From CAVQRC01 sp963715045 (GTDB taxonomy: Bacteria; Planctomycetota; Planctomycetia; Pirellulales; Lacipirellulaceae): DNA of 64,000 bases. A program made the translations under genes and the position numbers. This document shows, piece after piece, positions 20,449 to 29,502 of this stretch. The notes below the pieces were generated by a model. That model saw only the letters and a list, made by a program, of their open reading frames with translations. It did not search any database and was not told the origin of the DNA. How positions within the stretch are numbered: position 1 is the stretch's first letter; each line of letters starts with the position of its first letter. The stretch covers positions 62,001-126,000 of the forward strand of contig CAVQRC010000009.1 in the NCBI GenBank assembly GCA_963715045.1, in the 5' to 3' direction.

Positions 20449-21533
20449 ATGTCGCGTAATCCGGACGTGACGCGATGCGGGACAGCCGCGTCGCGCGTGA
20501 GTTGCATCATCTGGATTTGTGGTGTCGTCAGCCTGCTGGCAGGGAGTGCCGGGCGCAGTACCCATCAACCGGAACTCCGCCTCCGTCTCTCCAGACGCCT
20601 TTGCTGGCTCCCGAAAGCATGCCCCTGACGACCACACCGGCGACCGCCTTCGACCCGCCCAGCGACGGATACGGGTACCGGAGCGAATTCAGCCCACCTC
20701 GCTCCACCACGATTCCTGCAAGCCCCTCCCTCGGCGCGGCGGTCCGGCCGGCAACCGGGGTAGAACCGATCGGCCCCGGAATTCCCAGTGGCGGCAACAC
20801 GCTTCCGCTGCACGTCGTGCCGCCGGAGCCGCAGGGTCCCACCTTCCCGTCTTTCTATTCGTGGGATTACTGGTTTGGACCGATTCCCTGGGATCGCAGC
20901 ATCGAGCTGGGAATCAATGGGTCGAAGGGGCCCAGCAGCTCGTTCAACATTCGGGCTGGCGGATATGTGAAACGGAAGACTGATTGGAACAAGCTCGACG
21001 TCCAGCTCGTCTACAACCAGACCGATTCCGACGGTGTGGCAAGTCAGAACAACGCCCAGCTCGACGCTCGTCACGACTGGCTGCTGGGCAAATCGCCCTG
21101 GACGCTGTTTGCTGCTACGAGTCTGTTGTACGACGAGTTTCAGGCATTTGATTTGCGGCTCGCCGCGAACGGTGGTGTTGGGTACCAGTTCATCGATCGA
21201 CCGGGACACAGCCTCATCGGCCGCTTTGGTGCCGGTACGTCGCGAGAGTTCGGCGGACCCGACGATCGTTGGGTTCCAGAAGCATTGCTGGGCGGTGAGT
21301 ACAACCTCACCCTTTGTGAGGGTCAGAAGTTCTACGCCAAAGCCGATTACTTCCCCGATTGGGGCGACTTCAGCAGCTACCGTGTCGTTGCGGATGTCGG
21401 CTATGAAATCGTGATTAATTCCGAGCGCGATTTGAGCTTGAAACTCTCGGCCATCGATCGCTACGACAGCACGCCCAACGGAGTCGATCCGAACCTGTTG
21501 ACTTACTCAGTCCTGTTGCTGTGGAAGCTCTAG
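20449..21533 (+). CDS. Outer-membrane beta-barrel-like protein, DUF481-type (one frame break)
   Basis: About 361 residues. A signal peptide from the ATG (CIIWICGVVSLLAGSAG) ends at a frame break near 20555, and the mature part continues as AQYPSTGTPPPSLQTP. A Pro/Ser/Thr-rich linker of about 100 residues precedes a region of alternating beta strands ending in the aromatic LTYSVLLLWKL, typical of barrels inserted by BAM. Segments such as KTDWNKLDVQLVYNQTDSDGVASQNN, HDWLLGKSPWTLFAATSLLYDEFQAFDLR and GGVGYQFIDRP resemble DUF481 (YdiY-like) proteins. Role uncertain, probably an envelope protein. Confidence 0.7.
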
Positions 21534-21703
21534 GCTGGAAGCCGTTGCAGAACGAGTTTGTTGCCGGCTTGTTTCCTGGCCGTGGGAGCAACTGAGAGTG
21601 GTGACGATCTGACAGAATCGGTAGCATAAGGCCCTGGCAGTTGCCGGCCGCAGCGTGGTGGCCGCTGACTCCTGTCCGCCATCTCCTCTTCCGCCGAACG
21701 ATC

Positions 21704-22160
21704 GTGTCTGCCGCCATCGGTGTCTTACAAACAGCGATTGATCGCGAGATCCCGATCTGCCGGGCCCTGGGCATTTACGTCGAGCGACTCGATGAAACGG
21801 GCCTGACTCTGTCCATGCCGCTGGAACCGAACCTGAACCACAAACGGACGGCGTTCGCGGGCAGTCTCAACGCCTTGTGCACGATCGCGGGGTGGGGTTG
21901 GGTATTCCTGATGGTGCACGAACTGGATCGTTCCGGTGACATCGTGATTCGGCGGAGTTCAATCCGCTATCTCGAACCGGTGGATACGGCCCGAGTCATG
22001 GCCGTCTGCGCCGACCAGTCCGCAGGCGGAGGAGTATTTCCTCGAAATGCTGCGGGAAAAAGACCAAGCCAAGCTCGACGTCTCGGTGGCGATTTTGGGG
22101 CAACAAGGGCCGGCCGTCTCCTTCAGCGGTTCCTACGTGGTGATGCCCCGGGAAGTCTGA
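21704..22160 (+). CDS. YiiD C-terminal-type thioesterase domain protein (one frame break)
   Basis: About 151 residues of hotdog-fold thioesterase type. The signature ALGIYVERLDETGLTLSMPL is followed by NHKRTAFAGSLNALCTIAGW, characteristic of the YiiD C-terminal family, and then VIRRSSIRYLEPV. The frame breaks near 22020; the tail resumes as AEEYFLEMLREKDQAKLDVS and ends VSFSGSYVVMPREV. The start is uncertain: no ATG lies upstream in frame, so I chose the GTG before SAAIGVLQTAIDREIP; a TTG at 21641 is the alternative. It presumably hydrolyses an acyl-CoA or acyl-ACP. Confidence 0.65.
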
Positions 22161-22790
22161 TCAGGGGGGCGGGGTCAGGGGTGCAGGAACGCAGGTGCGG
22201 ATGTCCGGCCTCTTGCAGCAAGTTCCATAGCGATTTGACCGAGGTCGGTCATTCGAAGCTGGGCCGCTTCAGCGACACGAATCAGCCCGTTCCTGCACCC
22301 GGGGTGCCAGCAACCTCGCCCAGAGTCGCGATGCCACGATGCGTCTGTGTCTTGCCTGACGGTTCAGCGTCTTGGTGAAAACGCCGAACCGCTGGTGCCT
22401 GCCATATCTGCAGATGCGATGCGCCTGGTGGTGTGCGCTGCCATTTTGGCTTGCCCCGGCCGTCGACCCACGGCTGTGAGGGCGTTCTGGTTCGGCCTGT
22501 AAGTCGAATTTAAGAAACACGTTGCGATCTATTTGTGGCCGCCTGGTCAGTGTTTGGCATGCAGGTTGCCTATAGTTTGGGCCGCCACTTCAAATCTGTG
22601 GTGTTGCTTCTGAGCGTCGCACCTTGCCAGATCGATTGAGAGCGACGACTCGAATTCGCGGTCACCCGACCCCCAGGGGCAGGGTGACCGCGGTGCTTGC
22701 AGGTCGAAATGGCAGGTTGTGGATCAGCGTCGCTCAGGCCTGCCATATCGGTATTACCCATTACTTCCATTAGAAAATCGGAGCACTGCG
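22161..22790. other. 630-base intergenic region with dispersed repeat copy 2
   Basis: No gene seen. It contains the second copy of the dispersed repeat (22250-22300, mate at 20237-20289) and an inverted repeat at 22657-22692. The remainder shows nothing I can identify. Some of this region must serve as promoter for the Hsp20 gene. Confidence 0.4.
22657..22692. promoter_or_regulatory. Inverted repeat upstream of the Hsp20 gene
   Basis: Perfect 11-bp inverted repeat CGCGGTCACCC / GGGTGACCGCG with a 14-base spacer, 98 bases before the Hsp20 ATG. It is not a CIRCE element (TTAGCACTC/GAGTGCTAA). It could be an operator for another heat-shock regulator or a terminator of an unseen upstream transcript. 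Confidence 0.35.
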
Positions 22791-23216
22791 ATGAACACGA
22801 CGTTTCCAAATCGGCTGCACGAACTCCTCTCGCCTGCTTTTTCGGGCCGGCTCAGCGAGTTGCTCGACACCGTTGACTCGACCGACCGTTCGCAGCGGAA
22901 CTGGTCGCCACCCACGTCGATCTGGGAAGAAGAAGACGTCTTCCGGATCGAAGTCGATCTTCCGGGCGTCGCCCGAGAAGCGATTGAACTGACTTTCGAG
23001 AAAGATGTCCTCACGATCTCTGCCGAGCGCGTAGTTCCCGAGCACCGCCGCGTTATCGACGAGCGTCGCTATGGCCGCTTCTCGAGAAAGCTCTCCCTGC
23101 CGGAGTCGGCGGATGCCGAGGCGATCACGGCCGAGTTCACTGACGGCGTGCTGCGGGTGACCATCGGCAAGCAACCCGAAGCCCAGCCTCGGAAGATCGA
23201 GGTCAAGGTTTCCTGA
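22791..23216 (+). CDS. Small heat-shock protein, Hsp20/alpha-crystallin family
   Basis: 141 residues; an ATP-independent holdase that keeps unfolding proteins soluble. The alpha-crystallin domain spans about residues 42-135: WSPPTSIWEEEDVFRIEVDLPGV, ELTFEKDVLTISAER, RRYGRFSRKLSLPESAD and the closing ITAEFTDGVLRVTIGK. The C-terminal oligomerisation IxI/V motif is KIEVKV. The start is the ATG of MNTTFPNRLHELL. The gene is monocistronic with a hairpin 33 bases after the stop. Confidence 0.92.
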   Translation: MNTTFPNRLHELLSPAFSGRLSELLDTVDSTDRSQRNWSPPTSIWEEEDVFRIEVDLPGVAREAIELTFEKDVLTISAERVVPEHRRVIDERRYGRFSRKLSLPESADAEAITAEFTDGVLRVTIGKQPEAQPRKIEVKVS

Positions 23217-23248
23217 GGCTCCCTTTTTCTGGGACGTTGATTTCAATA

Positions 23249-23278
23249 CCGGCGGGTCCGAAGCCTCGGACCCGCCGG
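23249..23278 (+). terminator. Hairpin after the Hsp20 gene
   Basis: Perfect 13-bp stem (CCGGCGGGTCCGA and complement) with an AGCC tetraloop, followed by GTTCGTTTCGG. Only a weak U-rich tail, but position and stability fit a terminator. Confidence 0.7.
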
Positions 23279-23436
23279 GTTCGTTTCGGGCTGGATCGTC
23301 CGACAACCGGTTGAGAATCCACCTCGCGATCGCGATTTCGGCGGGAGAACGTTCTTCGCAGCGACGCGTTTGCAGGCCACAATTGCAGGTCGGTTGCCTC
23401 TCAGGGCCTGTCGCTGCTTGCTTGGAATGCCTTCCC

Positions 23437-23907
23437 TTGAACGACCCCCTTCACGAACGGTACATGCGTCTGGCCATGACGGAAGCGGAACACGCGTTCG
23501 CGGCCGACGAGGTGCCCGTGGGCGCGGTGATCGTCCGCCAGGGCCGGGTGATTGCCACCGCCCACAATCAACGCCATACACTCCGGGACCCAACCGCCCA
23601 CGCCGAGATGATCGCCATCACCCAGGCCGCGGCCGCGGTGGGGGATTGGCGACTTGACGAGTCCACACTCTACGTGACCCTTGAGCCCTGCCCGATGTGT
23701 GCGGGAGCAATTCTGCTCGCCAGAATCCCGCAGGTCGTATTCGCCGCCGCCGATCCCAAGGCGGGTGCCGCCGGGTCGCTCATACAACTGCTTGACGACG
23801 ATCGTTTCAACCATCGTGTCGAACTCCTCTCGGGTGTGCTGGCCGCGGAAGGTGGCCAGATCTTGACGCGATTCTTCGCCGAGAAGCGTCGGCTCGGCAA
23901 GAAATGA
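23437..23907 (+). CDS. tadA: tRNA-specific adenosine deaminase TadA
   Basis: 156 residues; converts A34 to inosine in the anticodon of tRNA-Arg(ACG). Zinc and catalytic motifs are complete: HAE with the proton-shuttling Glu (PTAHAEMIAI) and PCPMC (LEPCPMCAGAIL). The N-terminal HERYMRLAMTEAEHAFAADEVPVGAVIV matches the family. The start is uncertain: the TTG gives LNDPLHERYMRLAM, in line with homologues that have residues before the MRLA helix, while an ATG at 23464 would remove nine residues. No strong ribosome-binding site is visible for either. The final RFFAEKRR is typical. Confidence 0.9.
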   Translation: MNDPLHERYMRLAMTEAEHAFAADEVPVGAVIVRQGRVIATAHNQRHTLRDPTAHAEMIAITQAAAAVGDWRLDESTLYVTLEPCPMCAGAILLARIPQVVFAAADPKAGAAGSLIQLLDDDRFNHRVELLSGVLAAEGGQILTRFFAEKRRLGKK

Positions 23908-24125
23908 GCCGCTTTTGTCGACGGCTCCCGCAATCGATCGCCGATCACGTATCATACACGTCCGACGCAGAGCAACGCGGCACAGGTCGTCGGTCCTTCG
24001 ACGGCCCCGAATCGCCGGGTGTGACCGGTTTACAGCGGACCAAGAAGGTCGTTTTTCAGACGTGCTCGATGACAACTGGAACGCTCTGCGTGTGAGATCG
24101 ATCAGAACACTGAAAGGTACCCACC

Positions 24126-25448
24126 ATGGCCACAGCAACACCGAGTGAACTGAAGATTGTCGAAGACGCCACGTGTACCTTCTGCGGTTGCGTTTGTGAC
24201 GATATCGAATTGCACGTCGAGAACAATCATATCGTCCAGGCCAAGCGTGCCTGCGTGCTGGGTAAAGCGTGGTTCTACAATCACGAGGTCGAAGAGGGAC
24301 CGAGCTGTCGAATCAAGGGTCAACCGGCTTCGCTTGAAGAAGGTTACGATCGGGCCGCGCGGATCCTGTGCGAGGCCAGATATCCGATCGTCTACGGGTT
24401 GAGCGATTCGCCCTGCGAGGCGCAGCGGGTGGCAGTATCCATCGGTGATTGGATCGGCGGTTCGGTGGATACCACCACCAGTGTGTGCCACGGGCCCAGC
24501 GGGATGGCGTTCCAGGGGGTCGGAGAAGTCACCTGCACGTTGGGAGAGGTTGCCAACCGGGGCGATCTCATCATGTTCTGGGGTTCGAACCCGGCCGAGA
24601 GCCATCCCCGTCATTTCACGAAGTACAGCCTGATGCCCAAGGGTATGTTTGTACCGCGAGGCCGGAAGGACCGTACGTGTGTGATCGTCGACGTCCGCAA
24701 GACCAAGAGCGCGTCGGCGGCGGATCTCTTCTTTCAGATCAAGCCGCGGAGAGATTTCGAGGCCTTGTGGACGCTTCGCGCCCTGGCGGCTGACATCGAG
24801 TTGGATCCGCAACAGGTGGAAGAAGAGACGGGTGTCGAGTTGTCGCGCTGGCAGGACTTGATGGAGCGGATGAAAGCGGCTCAGTTCGGCGCGATCTTTT
24901 TCGGCATGGGACTGACCATGACCCGCGGCAAACACTGCAACAGCGAAGCCCTGCTGGCCCTCACCCGAGACATGAATCGCCACACGCGGTTCGTCTGCAA
25001 GCCGAATCGCGGCCACGGTAACGTAACCGGAGCGGATAATGTCGTCGCCTGGCGGACGGGATATGCCTTTGGCGTGAATCACTCCCGCGGATATCCGCGG
25101 TTCAATCCGGGCGAGTACACGACTTCCGATACGCTTGCGCGGTGTGAAGCCGACGCAGGTTTAATCGTCGCTTGCGATCCCATGGCGAACTTCTCGCAAC
25201 CCGCCCGCGAGCACCTGAAGAAGATTCCGTACATCGCCCTGGACCCCAAACAGACGCCCACCACGCGTCATGCCGAGGTTGCCTTCTGCGTGGCGACCTA
25301 TGGAATTAATACGGGCGGTACCGTCTATCGCATGGATGACGTGCCGATCCCACTTCGCCCTGCATTTCCTTCGCCGCATCCGAGCGACAAAGAGGTGCTG
25401 ACCGCCATCGAAGATCGTATTAAGCGGATCAAGGGTATTCGGGTCTGA
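24126..25448 (+). CDS. Formylmethanofuran dehydrogenase subunit B-like (FwdB/FhcB)
   Basis: 440-residue molybdopterin-type subunit of the formyltransferase/hydrolase or formylmethanofuran dehydrogenase complex of tetrahydromethanopterin-linked C1 metabolism. A [4Fe-4S] cluster motif CTFCGCVCDDIELHV starts at Cys17. Cys121 in TSVCHGPSG aligns with the metal-ligand Cys/Sec of the archaeal enzyme. DLIMFWGSNPAESHPRH and CVIVDVRKTKSASAADLF are family segments for cofactor binding. In bacteria FhcB often lacks the full metal cofactor; retention of Cys here is notable. Subunits A, C and D are not adjacent: the next gene is a small secreted protein, so the complex would be encoded elsewhere. Confidence 0.88.
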   Translation: MATATPSELKIVEDATCTFCGCVCDDIELHVENNHIVQAKRACVLGKAWFYNHEVEEGPSCRIKGQPASLEEGYDRAARILCEARYPIVYGLSDSPCEAQRVAVSIGDWIGGSVDTTTSVCHGPSGMAFQGVGEVTCTLGEVANRGDLIMFWGSNPAESHPRHFTKYSLMPKGMFVPRGRKDRTCVIVDVRKTKSASAADLFFQIKPRRDFEALWTLRALAADIELDPQQVEEETGVELSRWQDLMERMKAAQFGAIFFGMGLTMTRGKHCNSEALLALTRDMNRHTRFVCKPNRGHGNVTGADNVVAWRTGYAFGVNHSRGYPRFNPGEYTTSDTLARCEADAGLIVACDPMANFSQPAREHLKKIPYIALDPKQTPTTRHAEVAFCVATYGINTGGTVYRMDDVPIPLRPAFPSPHPSDKEVLTAIEDRIKRIKGIRV

Positions 25449-25560
25449 CGGGCGACATTGACGGAAACGGGACGTTGCTCTACGCTCCGCGCCCAGTTTC
25501 GAGACGGTGCTTACTGCCACCAGCGCCGGCAGTGCGGTTCCGTCAGGTCGGGCGTCCGCC

Positions 25561-26028
25561 ATGAAACCATTTCCACGATTGATATTGACGACGCTGGTTT
25601 TGATGATCGGCTCGCGGTACGCACACGTGCTCGCGGAACCACTCAGTGACGAGCTTCACAAGACACGCTACGGTGTGCCGGTCAATCTCGATCGATTTCC
25701 GCAGGACACTCCCGGGGCTGCGATTCGTTCGGTCATTCAGGCAGCGCAATTGGGCGAGACGACCTATCTGCTGGCGCATCTGGTCGATCATCGCGAAGTT
25801 GACGTTCAGACTGGCGGCGACGTCAAGGCGTTGCGACAACTGGCCGCTGGAATCTCGCCTGCGCGACGCGAATCGTTGATCGAGGCCTTGCTCGAGCTGT
25901 CGCAACGCGGCATGTGGCGGGCCACGCGAAAGTTGGCCGTCGGTGAAGTGGCAGGTCGACCGCCGGTTCGACTGCGAAAAATCGGGTCGCGCTGGTATCT
26001 GATCAACGCCAGCGAGCCGCCACGCTAG
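25561..26028 (+). CDS. Small exported protein of unknown function
   Basis: 155 residues with a signal peptide (MKPFPRLILTTLVLMIG, cleavage near VLA-EP). The mature part is mainly helical: AIRSVIQAAQLGETTYLLAHLVD, a basic region, LIEALLELSQRGMWRATRKLAVG, and a short beta end PPVRLRKIGSRWYLIN, as in proteins with a small C-terminal NTF2- or PilZ-like strand pair. No family recognised. The start is the ATG directly before the signal. Confidence 0.65.
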   Translation: MKPFPRLILTTLVLMIGSRYAHVLAEPLSDELHKTRYGVPVNLDRFPQDTPGAAIRSVIQAAQLGETTYLLAHLVDHREVDVQTGGDVKALRQLAAGISPARRESLIEALLELSQRGMWRATRKLAVGEVAGRPPVRLRKIGSRWYLINASEPPR

Positions 26029-26246
26029 CCCCGCCCGGGGTTCCCGCGGCTTTTTCCTTGACCCCCCCTGGCTAGGGGCGTAGCTTGAAGAGCTGGATAC
26101 TCGGCGAAGCCTGCGACCAGCGGTTGGCCGGCGGCCATTCGGTGCCATCTCTACTCGGCTTTCCACGATGTATTGATTTACCATTCCTCCTTCGCCGCCC
26201 ATTCTGGTCATCCGCGTATGGCACCCTCTAAATCCAAGAGTCCCCT

Positions 26247-29200
26247 GTGATACCGACAGTGTCGTCGCGCCGCTCACGCTCGTTACGTACCCGACAACAT
26301 CGCCTGGAGTGCCTTGAGCCGAGATGTGTACTCAGCACCGGGGCGTTCGACATCGATGCCTGGCGGTCCGCGATATTCGACGACCAGATCTCCGGATCGC
26401 TGGAGGTAAATGTTCTTCGCTCGATCGCTACGGTTGATCCCACCGGCCAGTCTGTCGCTTCCAACGAGCCGCGATTTGCCGAGCCACGCCTCGTCACCGA
26501 TACCGACCTGTGGCAATCTTTCAGCGGATTCAGCAATCTGGATATCGCCGGCAGCGGGTGGGATCACGACGGGGCTACGCCCGTGGCAGTCTCGATCAAT
26601 AACGCCATCACCCAGGTGCGATTCTATCGGGGCGACGATTTTACAGTCGTGGGCCAGATCTCGATGCCCACCCAGGACCTGCTCAACGAGGCGGTCGCCG
26701 GATTCCGATACAAACCGCGGCAGGCGATTGTTCATGAAGGTCTGATCGTTTTCATGACCGAACGGCAACGGCAGGATGGCGGGCAATGGGTGCCTGAAGG
26801 CGTGACGTTCATCTACACCCAGGACTACGGCCAGACGCTTGAACGCGTGGCCCAGGTGGGTGGTGGATTCGACGTGCCACCGCTGGCAGGTGGTGTTGCC
26901 GACGGACTGTCCCGCGGGGAAAAGTGGGCCTTCACGAACGCCTTTGGAGAGCAGGGACGCGAGGATCTGCTGGGGGCCTGGTTTCCGTGGGCGGACTATC
27001 TGTGGAGAACAGGATCGCCTAAAGGGGGGCAAATCGGTTTGTTTCGAGCCCGACGATCTGCCGTCGGTGAACTCTGGGTCGTCGAGCCGAACGTGACCGT
27101 GTTCGAACGCTGGGAAATCGAGGACGCCGGTGGGATGCACGCTCACTCGGCCGGCATGTTGACCGACGGCCTGGCGTCGTTCTGGGGCGACGTCGACTAT
27201 CGCAATCATGTCGCGCGGCATGTGGCCAGCGACCTCGAGAACTATACGACCGCGATCTGGACCCACGACGTGGAGTTTCAAGGAGCCTGGAGTCCGGACG
27301 CGGCGAAGGTCTACGATATCGGGAATCAGGGTGCTTCGACGGCTCCCGGCCCGCTTCCGGGCCAGATCCTGCTGGCCGGCGACGAACAGTCGGAGCTTGT
27401 GATGCTGATCGAAGCGCCGGAGACGCCTGGCGAGAAAGTCCGCGTTACGAACCTGTACGGCAACGTGCCCGGTACGGTCGCCGGCTCGAGATTCACGGGC
27501 CGCACGTCGATCTGGCTGCACTATCTTCGCGGGCGGGGCTACGTGATTCGCGAATTCAACTCGCGAGTCTCCAACGAGAATGCGTTTCACTATTCTCCCG
27601 ATGGCATCCATTGGTCGATCGTGCAGACCTTGCCTTCGGATCCTGTGTACTTATATGGAGATAAGTTCCTCACCCAGTACGGCGACGAGTTGCGCGTGGC
27701 GTCGCAACCGGAAACGACCGAGGTCGTGCGACCGTTGGTGATCAATCCGGGCGGAACCAACCTGGTGAGTTCCACCTGGGAACAGACTTCGTCGCCCGGA
27801 GACGGGAATGAGATTCGCCCCGTCGATTACTTGGAAGGCATCTTCGTGTATGCCGATACGGGTGAACCGCTCGACATTCAGCCCGAGGGCGTGCCTCCCG
27901 TGGCGGCCGGTGCTCGTTACTGGGAAATCATCAGCGATGGCACGAACAGCGACGTGGGAGCGTATCGGATTTCGGAGATTCCCAGCGAGCTGGGCAACCG
28001 GCACTTCCTTGCGGCTTGGCATTACGCGCTGGATGGTGACGGAATCGATCCAGGGTTCTCGGTCAGCAGCGGAATCAACAGTGTCAAGACCACGCGGTGG
28101 GTGACGAACACACAATGGGTACCTACCTACAATTATGGAACTCCGAACCAGAACGGCGGGTTGGCGTTACCCAACATCGAAATCGATACTGGTTTCACCG
28201 CTCCACGACGATGGCTGATGGTCGTGGACGGGTTCATCGAAGGAGTTCAGCCGACCTATCCGCTATCGCCGGGGGTGACGGGCTCGAATGAGATTGTCGA
28301 TGTCCGCAATTTCCGAGCGTCCGAGGAGTGGTCGATTGGATTGACGTTCGGCCTTCCCCAGTCAGCGAGTTTCTCATCGTATATCGATAGCGCGGGAATC
28401 GGAGTCTACCATCCGATTGCGACGCTGGGGGCCGACAATGGTCGCGTTATTGCAGTTGGCTTCACACGTACGACGGGTGACGTCGGGCAGCTCTCCGTCG
28501 ATGTGGTGACCCAAGGTGTGCTGAGCGATCGCGTGAGCTTTGCGAATCTCCGCATCGACCGGGGCGATCGGGTGAGCCTGTTACTGTCGGGAACGCCCGA
28601 CAGCCTGGGCGCAACTGTACTGACGCATCGCCATCAAACCGTCGTCCGCAGCCGGGTCATCGTGGACACGGATCCGATTCGCCCATCTTCGATCCTGCTG
28701 AGTAGTGATGCGGCTCGGACAACGGTTTCCGCCCTCGAGTGGTACGCGGTGCAAGTCCATACGCAGCAGTCGATGACCGCAGCCGAGCGCGAGGCATTCA
28801 TTCTCTCCGATCAAATGTTCGTCCAACAAGACGTCGGCGTCGTCGTGCAGCTGTCCGCCGATTTCAACGGGGACAACACGGTCAATGGCGACGATTTCCT
28901 GATCTGGCAGTTGTACGTTGGCACGTCCAGCGGCGCCACGAAGGCCATGGGAGACGCCAATGGCGACGGCGCCGTGAATGGGCAGGATTTCTTGTGTTGG
29001 CAGGCGGCATTCGGCCAGTCGGTCGGGTCGTCCGCGGCGGCGACCGACTTCAACCTCGCTGGGGCCACCGGCGGCGACGATTTCCTGCCGTGGCAAACGA
29101 GTGTCGGCCGGAGTGGCGGGATCTTGGCCGCCGCTGGCGCCGCCGAGCATGACCCCCATGTGGGCGGCGACGACTTCCTGCTCCGGCAAGCCGCATTGCC

Positions 29201-29423
29201 CGAACAGGGGCCCGTTGCCACGGTATCACAAAGGGCAGGCAGCGTGGCCAGGCCGGAGTCGAAGCAGGCGTCGCCCGTGGTGGTGGCCCGCCGCGACTTG
29301 CACCGACCCCGCGTTCTTAAGGGTCGATTCGTCGACGGTGTTTTTGAGCGATTCGCCGGCGAGACCGACCGGCAGGCGTGGCGCGGTTCTCTTCGCCGGA
29401 AAGACGTGTCTTGGCTCCAATAA
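26247..29423 (+). CDS. Large extracellular protein with LEPR motif and four dockerin-like repeats
   Basis: 1,058 residues, one intact frame. The N-terminus carries the planctomycete LEPR-XLL-type motif HRLECLEPRCVLS (residues 18-30). Residues 60-870 contain no enzyme motif I recognise; recurring segments such as FIYTQDYGQTLERVAQ and FHYSPDGIHWSIVQTL look like beta-propeller (sialidase-like BNR) strands. The C-terminal part (28855-29205) has two good dockerin-like repeats (DFNGDNTVNGDDFLIWQ, DANGDGAVNGQDFLCWQ) and two decayed ones that keep GGDDFL but have lost the calcium ligands. The last 70 residues are basic, ending GRFVDGVFERFAG. A conserved cell-surface role is likely. Confidence 0.8.
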   Translation: MIPTVSSRRSRSLRTRQHRLECLEPRCVLSTGAFDIDAWRSAIFDDQISGSLEVNVLRSIATVDPTGQSVASNEPRFAEPRLVTDTDLWQSFSGFSNLDIAGSGWDHDGATPVAVSINNAITQVRFYRGDDFTVVGQISMPTQDLLNEAVAGFRYKPRQAIVHEGLIVFMTERQRQDGGQWVPEGVTFIYTQDYGQTLERVAQVGGGFDVPPLAGGVADGLSRGEKWAFTNAFGEQGREDLLGAWFPWADYLWRTGSPKGGQIGLFRARRSAVGELWVVEPNVTVFERWEIEDAGGMHAHSAGMLTDGLASFWGDVDYRNHVARHVASDLENYTTAIWTHDVEFQGAWSPDAAKVYDIGNQGASTAPGPLPGQILLAGDEQSELVMLIEAPETPGEKVRVTNLYGNVPGTVAGSRFTGRTSIWLHYLRGRGYVIREFNSRVSNENAFHYSPDGIHWSIVQTLPSDPVYLYGDKFLTQYGDELRVASQPETTEVVRPLVINPGGTNLVSSTWEQTSSPGDGNEIRPVDYLEGIFVYADTGEPLDIQPEGVPPVAAGARYWEIISDGTNSDVGAYRISEIPSELGNRHFLAAWHYALDGDGIDPGFSVSSGINSVKTTRWVTNTQWVPTYNYGTPNQNGGLALPNIEIDTGFTAPRRWLMVVDGFIEGVQPTYPLSPGVTGSNEIVDVRNFRASEEWSIGLTFGLPQSASFSSYIDSAGIGVYHPIATLGADNGRVIAVGFTRTTGDVGQLSVDVVTQGVLSDRVSFANLRIDRGDRVSLLLSGTPDSLGATVLTHRHQTVVRSRVIVDTDPIRPSSILLSSDAARTTVSALEWYAVQVHTQQSMTAAEREAFILSDQMFVQQDVGVVVQLSADFNGDNTVNGDDFLIWQLYVGTSSGATKAMGDANGDGAVNGQDFLCWQAAFGQSVGSSAAATDFNLAGATGGDDFLPWQTSVGRSGGILAAAGAAEHDPHVGGDDFLLRQAALPEQGPVATVSQRAGSVARPESKQASPVVVARRDLHRPRVLKGRFVDGVFERFAGETDRQAWRGSLRRKDVSWLQ

Positions 29424-29457
29424 AAAACACCTGGGTGGAACTCACTCCACCCAGGTG
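29421..29457 (-). terminator. Rho-independent terminator for the S74-domain gene
   Basis: Perfect 12-bp stem (CACCTGGGTGGA and complement) with a 6-base loop. Read on the minus strand it is followed directly by TTTTTTATT, so it ends the leftward gene, whose stop is at 29503. On the plus strand it also lies right behind the stop of the large dockerin-like gene. Confidence 0.85.
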
Positions 29458-29502
29458 ATTCAGCGATACGCGTTCCCAACGAGAACGAAACTGCAAGCCT
29501 GA

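Noticed and set aside
22657..22692. CIRCE heat-shock operator
   Set aside because: The inverted repeat does not contain TTAGCACTC/GAGTGCTAA and the spacer is 14 instead of 9.
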